Source: an uncultured Veillonellaceae bacterium
GTDB lineage: Bacteria; Bacillota; Negativicutes; Selenomonadales; Selenomonadaceae
DNA: 64,000 bases
Direction: 5' to 3'
Assembly: GCA_945949525.1 (NCBI GenBank)
Contig: CAMFES010000001.1
Location: 35,323 to 99,322, forward strand
Shown in pieces: positions 58,685 through 64,000 of this stretch (position 1 is its first letter; each line of letters begins with the position of its first letter). Both the position numbers and the translations under genes were made by a program. The notes beneath the pieces were generated by a model that saw only the letters and a program-made list of their open reading frames with translations, made no database searches and had not been told where the DNA came from.

Positions 58685-58878
58685 AAACAGGACACCTAAA
58701 TTTGCATAAGAATTCTTGAGTGCTATAATTAAATTATCACCTGATTCGAATGTGCCAATAGCCATGTCTGGAGCCTGGGTATACCGTCATGGTTAATCGG
58801 CATCACTGCCAGGAGTGATGAGCAGCAGTGTTGGCTTTGCTGCTGATGGGTGATTATTTGTTAAGGAGTGTGGTATAT

Positions 58879-59085
58879 ATGAGTCCTGAATTAGCACAGA
58901 TGATAAGCCGTCTGGTTGATGATAATACTGCAGAAGCAAAGGATGTTACTAAGTTCTCGCAGGCATTGGAAGAACACTTGGCTGATGACCCCGCAGGAAG
59001 GGGAATATTAGCAAGTTATGAATTGGCTGTTGAACGGTTGCTGATGGCTGAGAGAATAAGGTTCTACGAACATGGAAAAAAATAA
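58879..59085 (+). CDS. Hypothetical protein
   Basis: ORF followed by terminator. Confidence 0.5.
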   Translation: MSPELAQMISRLVDDNTAEAKDVTKFSQALEEHLADDPAGRGILASYELAVERLLMAERIRFYEHGKK

Positions 59086-59091
59086 AATGCG

Positions 59092-59120
59092 AGCCGAGTT
59101 GAAAAACTCGGTTTATTTTT
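59092..59120 (+). terminator. Terminator
   Basis: CCGAGTTGAAAAACTCGGTTTATTTTTTT. Confidence 0.8.
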
Positions 59121-59121
59121 T

Positions 59122-59153
59122 TGCTCAAATATAATATTAACCTCCAGTGATAC
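59122..59153 (+). repeat. Dispersed element copy C
   Basis: TGCTCAAAT-N11-CTCCAGTGATAC; followed by CAGTTCTAAAAATCG at 59161-59175. Confidence 0.65.
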
Positions 59154-59201
59154 AAAGAGACAGTTCTAAAAATCGTTAATGCTGTCCTTGTATTTTTAGA
59201 G

Positions 59202-59609
59202 GTGATAAAAATGACGGAGTTTGAGAAACGTAGGATTGATGAATATCGCAGGCAGGGGCTTGGGTATATAAAGATCTCCCAGGAACTGAATATACCTGTG
59301 GGTACTATCAAAAGCTATTGCAGGAGAAATAAGGCAAGCAGTCCACAGATTGATGACAAGCATTACTGCAGATACTGTGGCAAGGCGGTGGAACAGACTA
59401 CGGGGCGGAAGGAGAAGAAGTTCTGTTCAGATGCCTGCCGTATGAAATGGTGGAATTCAAACAGAGATAAGGTTGACCATAGAGCACTTCGAAAGCGTAA
59501 CTGCCTTTTCTGTGGATCTGAATTTACAGCTTACAGCACATCAGCCAAGAAGTATTGTAGCCACAGCTGCTATATCGCTTTCAGGTTTGGGGGTGGCAGC
59601 CGTGAATAA
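59202..59609 (+). CDS. HTH plus zinc-finger protein upstream of serine recombinases
   Basis: KISQELNIPVGTIKSYCRRN; CRYCGKAVEQTTGRKEKKFCSDACRMKWWN; CLFCGSEFTAYSTSAKKYCSHSC. Confidence 0.75.
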   Translation: MIKMTEFEKRRIDEYRRQGLGYIKISQELNIPVGTIKSYCRRNKASSPQIDDKHYCRYCGKAVEQTTGRKEKKFCSDACRMKWWNSNRDKVDHRALRKRNCLFCGSEFTAYSTSAKKYCSHSCYIAFRFGGGSRE

Positions 59610-59757
59610 TTTCATTAGCTATGAGCTCATTATGGGACTGATGCGTTCTCTATATAGGAAAGGAACTATCAGCAAAAGGGAGTATGAAAAAGCTCAAAAG
59701 ATTATGCTAAAAAAGTACCGCCCAGCGGCTGGAAAAACATATTCGGACTTGCAATAA
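59602..59757 (+). CDS. SHOCT-like small protein
   Basis: GTG start overlapping upstream stop; MRSLYRKGTISKREYEKAQKIMLKKY. Confidence 0.7.
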   Translation: MNNFISYELIMGLMRSLYRKGTISKREYEKAQKIMLKKYRPAAGKTYSDLQ

Positions 59758-59778
59758 TAGCGGTTTAGAGTGATATAT
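59749..59778 (+). promoter_or_regulatory. TTTAGAG-type promoter (copy 4) before serine recombinase genes
   Basis: TTGCAA-N18-ATATAT with GTTTAGAGTG in spacer. Confidence 0.65.
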
Positions 59779-59799
59779 AGTGAGGGAAGGAGGCTTGTT

Positions 59800-61350
59800 A
59801 TGAAGATTACTAGAATGCTGCCTAAAGCATTGCCTGAATTGTTTGTTCTGAAGAAAGTTGCCGCATATGCAAGGGTATCTGTGGAAACCGAGAGGATGCA
59901 CCATTCCCTTTCGGAACAGGTCAGTTATTTCAGTGAGCTGATACAGTCAAATCCTGCATGGGAATATGTCGGTGTGTATTGTGATGAAGGTATCAGCGGT
60001 ACAAAAACAGACTCCCGTAAAGAGTTCCAGCGCATGATAGCTGACGCGGAAGCTGGAAAGATAGACATCATCCTTACAAAATCTATATCACGTTTTGCAA
60101 GAAACACGGTTGACCTTCTAAAGACAGTAAGATACCTCAGGAGCATAAATGTAGAAGTGAGATTTGAACGCGAAAACATCAATACACTTTCTACAGAGGG
60201 TGAGTTCTGGATTACAGTACTTGCAGCTTTTGCGGAAGCAGAAAGCGATACAACCAGTACAAATATTAAATGGGCTTTAAGAAAGAGATTTTCACAAGGA
60301 ATCCCAAGTGGAGCAGGAATTTATGGATATAGGCGTGAAGGGAGCGATTATAAGGTTGTTCCAGAAGAAGCTGCTATTGTTAAGCTGATATTTGAGAACT
60401 ACCTTAATGGCATATCTGCAGAACGCACGGCCGCACAGCTGAATGAGCAAGGGGTACGCTCTTATACAGGTGGTGATTTCAGCCCATGCTCCATAAGGGA
60501 TATGCTGTCAAACATTACCTACACGGGAGATTTGCTTTTGCAGAAAGAGTATGTTACCGATGACCTGCTCCGAAAGAAGGTCAAGAATAATGGCGAAGTA
60601 CCAAGATTCTATGTGAAGAATAACCACGAGCCTATTATCGACCGCGCAACTTTCGATAAGGTGCAAGAACGTATAGTGCAGAGGCGTGAAGAGCTGGTAT
60701 TCAGAAAGCCGGATATTCCTATTTATCCATTTACACAGAAAATGGTTTGTGGAATATGCGGAAGTACATATTGGAGAAGTGTTCGCCCTAGAACAAGGGC
60801 TGTTACATGGATTTGCAGGAAAAGGAGTAAGAATGCTGATGACTGTAGGGGAAGAATTATACCTGAATATGACCTCAGACGGGTAGTAGGTGAGATTTTT
60901 GGTGAGTGGACGGAAGATGATGTCAGAGAGCAGATTGACCAGATTACAGTAATTGGCGAAGATAAACTTAGCTTTAAAATGGCAGATGGAAGGGTTATAG
61001 AGAAAACATGGAAGCCTATGAGCCGCCATAAGAAATGGACTCCAGAGCGCACGAAAAACAATTCAAGAAAAAGAGGTTTTTCTATATTCAGCGGAATGGT
61101 TATCTGCGGAAAATGTGGAGGAACATATCATAACCGCAAGAAGCGAGCTGTAAATTATTGGCGTTGCTGTAATGCGCGTTATGGTTGTTCTGGAAAGAAT
61201 GTCTATACGGATTTTCTGAATGCAATCACAGAAGGATACTTAGAGGAATTGGATTTGACTGATATCTCAAGGATACTGAAATATGATGATTGCCTAATAT
61301 TTGAATACAATGATGGCAGAAGGGAGAAGGTTACATGGAAAGAGTTGTAA
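59800..61350 (+). CDS. Large serine recombinase 1
   Basis: AAYARVSVETERMHHSLSEQVSYFSELI, DEGISGTKTDSRKEFQRMIADAEAGKIDIILTKSISRFARNTVD, zinc ribbon. Confidence 0.96.
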   Translation: MKITRMLPKALPELFVLKKVAAYARVSVETERMHHSLSEQVSYFSELIQSNPAWEYVGVYCDEGISGTKTDSRKEFQRMIADAEAGKIDIILTKSISRFARNTVDLLKTVRYLRSINVEVRFERENINTLSTEGEFWITVLAAFAEAESDTTSTNIKWALRKRFSQGIPSGAGIYGYRREGSDYKVVPEEAAIVKLIFENYLNGISAERTAAQLNEQGVRSYTGGDFSPCSIRDMLSNITYTGDLLLQKEYVTDDLLRKKVKNNGEVPRFYVKNNHEPIIDRATFDKVQERIVQRREELVFRKPDIPIYPFTQKMVCGICGSTYWRSVRPRTRAVTWICRKRSKNADDCRGRIIPEYDLRRVVGEIFGEWTEDDVREQIDQITVIGEDKLSFKMADGRVIEKTWKPMSRHKKWTPERTKNNSRKRGFSIFSGMVICGKCGGTYHNRKKRAVNYWRCCNARYGCSGKNVYTDFLNAITEGYLEELDLTDISRILKYDDCLIFEYNDGRREKVTWKEL

Positions 61351-62894
61351 CAGCCTTACCTGTTATAAAAAGGCAGGAAAGTGTAAAGCAGAGGAAAAAT
61401 CGCAAAGTAGCAGCCTATGCCAGAGTATCCACTGATGCAGAAGAACAGCTTACAAGCTACAATGCACAGGTGAAGTATTATTCTGAACATATTAAGCATA
61501 GAGACGATTGGGAGTTTGCAGGAATCTATACCGATGAGGGAATATCCGGTACCAGTACAAAACATCGCGATGGCTTCAATCAGATGGTGAAGGACGCGCT
61601 GGACGGAAAGATTGATCTTATCATTACAAAGTCAGTCAGTCGTTTTGCAAGAAATACTGTGGATACTCTGGTGACAGTCAGAAAACTTAAGGAGCATGGC
61701 GTTGAGGTGTATTTTGAAAAGGAGAATATCTACACCATGGACAGCAAAGGGGAACTGCTCATCACCATAATGTCCTCGCTTGCGCAGGAGGAGTCACGCA
61801 GCATTTCAGAAAATGTCAAATGGGGTCATAGGAAACGCTTCAGGGACGGCAAGGCCAGTGTTGGCTTTGGCCGTTTTCTTGGCTATGACAGGGGAGAGGA
61901 TGGCTCCTTTAAGGTAAACCATAAGGAAGCAGAAATTGTAAGGCTCATCTATAAGATGTTCCTTTTAGGTATGGGCTATAAAAGTATTGCCACAGAGCTT
62001 ATGGAGAGAGGAATCAAGAGCCCAGGCGGCAAAGATAAATGGCATATAAATACCATTAGAAGCATCTTGACCAATGAGAAGTACAAGGGTGACGCCCTCT
62101 TGCAAAAGTCTTATACAGCTGATTTTTTGACCAAGAAGATAGTCAAGAATAAGGGGGAGGTTGAGCAGTTTTATGTTGAAAATAGCCATGAAGCTATAAT
62201 AGATAGAGAGATGTTTGATATGGTGCAGGCGGAGATTGAACGGCGCTCTGGTGCCAAGAGCAGGTACAGCAGCTCAAACATTATTGCTGGCAGGCTGAAA
62301 TGCAGCGACTGCGGTTCCTGGTTCGGGGCAAAGGTTTGGCATTCCAATGACCGGTATCGCAGGGTGATATTCAGGTGTAATCATAAATTTGAAGGGGGTC
62401 GGATTTGCAGTACTCCTCATGTAACCGAGGAGCAGGTGAAGGAGAGCTTCATAGAATTTGTGAACAGGCTACTATTTAATAGGAAAGAAGTTGTTGAAGG
62501 TTTACGGCAGATAAAGATGGCGCTCTTTTGTACAGAAGGGCTGCAGGACAAGCTAAAAGATGCCGAGGAATACATGGCAGAGCTTGCTGAGGCTGCCGCT
62601 AGATACATAAAGGTTAATGCCAGTGAGCGCATTGACCAGTCAATCTACAAAGCAAGGTATGAAGCACTCAGCAAGGAATACCAGCAAGCCAAGACGGAAA
62701 AGGAAGGATATGAAAAACAGCTTGAGAATAACAGCCAAAAGGCAGCTGTTCTGGATGATGTGATAGCAAGCCTTGATAAGCTGGATGAAATTGAGGAGTT
62801 TGATGAAAAGCTATGGGTGGCGCTGATAGAATTTGCCACTGTGGGCAAAGACGGAAACATCACCTTCACCTTGCGGGGAGGTATAGAGGCGTAA
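61335..62894 (+). CDS. Large serine recombinase 2
   Basis: AAYARVSTDAEEQLTSYNAQVKYYSEHI, DEGISGTSTKHRDGFNQMVKDALDGKIDLIITKSVSRFARNTVDTL, zinc ribbon, coiled coil. Confidence 0.96.
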   Translation: MERVVTALPVIKRQESVKQRKNRKVAAYARVSTDAEEQLTSYNAQVKYYSEHIKHRDDWEFAGIYTDEGISGTSTKHRDGFNQMVKDALDGKIDLIITKSVSRFARNTVDTLVTVRKLKEHGVEVYFEKENIYTMDSKGELLITIMSSLAQEESRSISENVKWGHRKRFRDGKASVGFGRFLGYDRGEDGSFKVNHKEAEIVRLIYKMFLLGMGYKSIATELMERGIKSPGGKDKWHINTIRSILTNEKYKGDALLQKSYTADFLTKKIVKNKGEVEQFYVENSHEAIIDREMFDMVQAEIERRSGAKSRYSSSNIIAGRLKCSDCGSWFGAKVWHSNDRYRRVIFRCNHKFEGGRICSTPHVTEEQVKESFIEFVNRLLFNRKEVVEGLRQIKMALFCTEGLQDKLKDAEEYMAELAEAAARYIKVNASERIDQSIYKARYEALSKEYQQAKTEKEGYEKQLENNSQKAAVLDDVIASLDKLDEIEEFDEKLWVALIEFATVGKDGNITFTLRGGIEA

Positions 62895-62904
62895 GAAGCG
62901 AAAG

Positions 62905-62938
62905 AACCCTAGATATTGCCTAGGGTTCTTTTTTTGTT
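62905..62938 (+). terminator. Terminator after recombinase operon
   Basis: GAACCCTAGATATTGCCTAGGGTTCTTTTTTTG. Confidence 0.9.
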
Positions 62939-63032
62939 GTCTGAAACCTTGATTTTACGGGCTTTGTAGGGGTATTCATCGTTCATTGGGTTTACCTCTA
63001 AAATGTTCAATTGTATCATTTTAGTATCTAGC

Positions 63033-63037
63033 TAGAT
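63033..63037. repeat. attR core (TAGAT)
   Basis: Shared by both comEC junctions; joining at the core restores HFIDVGQGDA. Confidence 0.85.
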
Positions 63038-63814
63038 GTGGGGCAGGGGGATGCGGCTCTGGTGATTACGCCTCACGGCCATGCCTTTATGGTGGATGCA
63101 GGCGGCGTCCGGGAGGGGGGCTATGATATCGGCAGGATGGTGGATGTGCCTTATCTGCTGCATTACGGCGTCAGACAGCTGGATTATATATTTTTGACAC
63201 ATGCCCACGATGACCATGCGGCAGGCGTCCGTGGTATTCTGGGCAGGATACCTGTCAGGGCGGTGATGATTGGCCATGAGGGAGCCGGTGAGTACCTGAA
63301 GGCCTTTGGACGGGGGGAGGCCGGCAGGACGGAAAAGCTGCTGGCGCCTCTGAAGGAAAATACCTATATGGAGCTGGACGGTGTAAGGATAGAGGTGTTG
63401 TATTCCCCTGAGCGCAGGGAGGTAATGCAGGGAAGCGTGGAGGCCACAGGCAATGAATATTCAAATCTCATCAGGGTGAGCTATGGAGATGCCAGCTTTT
63501 TGTTTACAGGGGATTTGGTTGCGGCTCAGGAGGCAGAGCTTTTGCGGCGGGGAACGCCGCTTCGGAGTACGGTGCTGAAGGTGGGGCATCATGGCAGCCG
63601 CACATCCAGCTCGGAAGGCTTTTTGCAGGCGGTAAAGCCGGGATGGGCGGTAATTTCTTGCGGGTATGGCAACAGCTTCGGGCATCCCCACAAGGAAATT
63701 GTTCAGCGGATTGCGGATGTGACCGGGGCGGAAATTTTGCGGACGGACGAGAAGGGGGCAGTTGTGTTCAGGACGGATGGCAAAAGCATGTCAGTGGAAT
63801 GCTACAGGGACTGA
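63038..63814 (+). CDS. comEC: ComEC C-terminal metallo-beta-lactamase-like domain, separated by the prophage
   Basis: VGQGDAALVITPHGHAFMVDAGG..., FLTHAHDDHAAG, VLKVGHHGSRTSSSE; in frame with 5059-6828 after excision. Confidence 0.93.
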   Translation: MGQGDAALVITPHGHAFMVDAGGVREGGYDIGRMVDVPYLLHYGVRQLDYIFLTHAHDDHAAGVRGILGRIPVRAVMIGHEGAGEYLKAFGRGEAGRTEKLLAPLKENTYMELDGVRIEVLYSPERREVMQGSVEATGNEYSNLIRVSYGDASFLFTGDLVAAQEAELLRRGTPLRSTVLKVGHHGSRTSSSEGFLQAVKPGWAVISCGYGNSFGHPHKEIVQRIADVTGAEILRTDEKGAVVFRTDGKSMSVECYRD

Positions 63815-64000
63815 TGATAGGGGAGGTAATATTGATAATGATTGAGGGGTTATTACATAAAAGTAGATGAGTTTGTACGGGCAATAGTGTGTGGTGTAAC
63901 TGCTTATAAGACTGAATAAGGAAATGACAGACTGTTTGGAATTTTTGGTTGATTGTATAATGAACTTGAACAGTTAATCAAAAAAATAAAAATCCATAGC

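Larger units (their letters stand above)
6829..63037. mobile_element. Siphovirus prophage integrated in comEC
   Basis: Full set of lysogeny, replication, packaging, head, tail, lysis and integrase genes, flanked by TAGAT core repeats and the two halves of comEC. Confidence 0.96.

Noticed and set aside
1-64000. CRISPR arrays, tRNA or rRNA genes
   Set aside because: No regularly spaced repeat-spacer array, tRNA cloverleaf or rRNA-like sequence noticed; the attachment site is in comEC, not a tRNA.

Overview
The window is a chromosomal segment of a Firmicute, possibly a diderm Negativicute (inference). It carries a nearly complete ~56 kb siphovirus prophage inserted in the DNA-uptake gene comEC. 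Left host genes: AhpF-like thioredoxin-fold protein, ArsD-like, PAS-GGDEF-EAL, queF, nitroreductase, comEA, comEC N-terminal part. The comEC reading frame stops at 6834, just past a 5-bp core TAGAT (6824-6828), and resumes in frame at 63038, just after the same core (63033-63037). Joining them restores ...LQVHFID|VGQGDAALV..., an intact ~848-aa ComEC. The prophage contains, left to right: a HaeIII-like type II R-M system, a lysogeny module (XRE repressor/ImmA and divergent cro with matching operators), a DUF2800/DUF2815/PolA/DUF3987/SNF2 replication module, HNH-TerS packaging genes, three DNA methyltransferases, an accessory amidoligase/GGCT island, TerL interrupted by a probable class 3 intein, HK97-type head genes, a lambda-like tail tip, lysis genes that include two almost completely overlapping dual-frame ORFs (spanin candidates), and two tandem large serine recombinases next to attR. 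Main leads: possible active lysogeny at comEC; the dual-frame lysis pair; the class 3 intein in the TerL Walker A motif; a dispersed TTGCTA-N18-ATATAT promoter with a TTTAGAG spacer in front of both accessory genes and the integrase; a C-terminal motif shared by the amidoligase and a neighbouring protein; and a three-copy TGCTCAAA-N12-CTCCAGTG element. All family names come from reading the translations; no database search was run.
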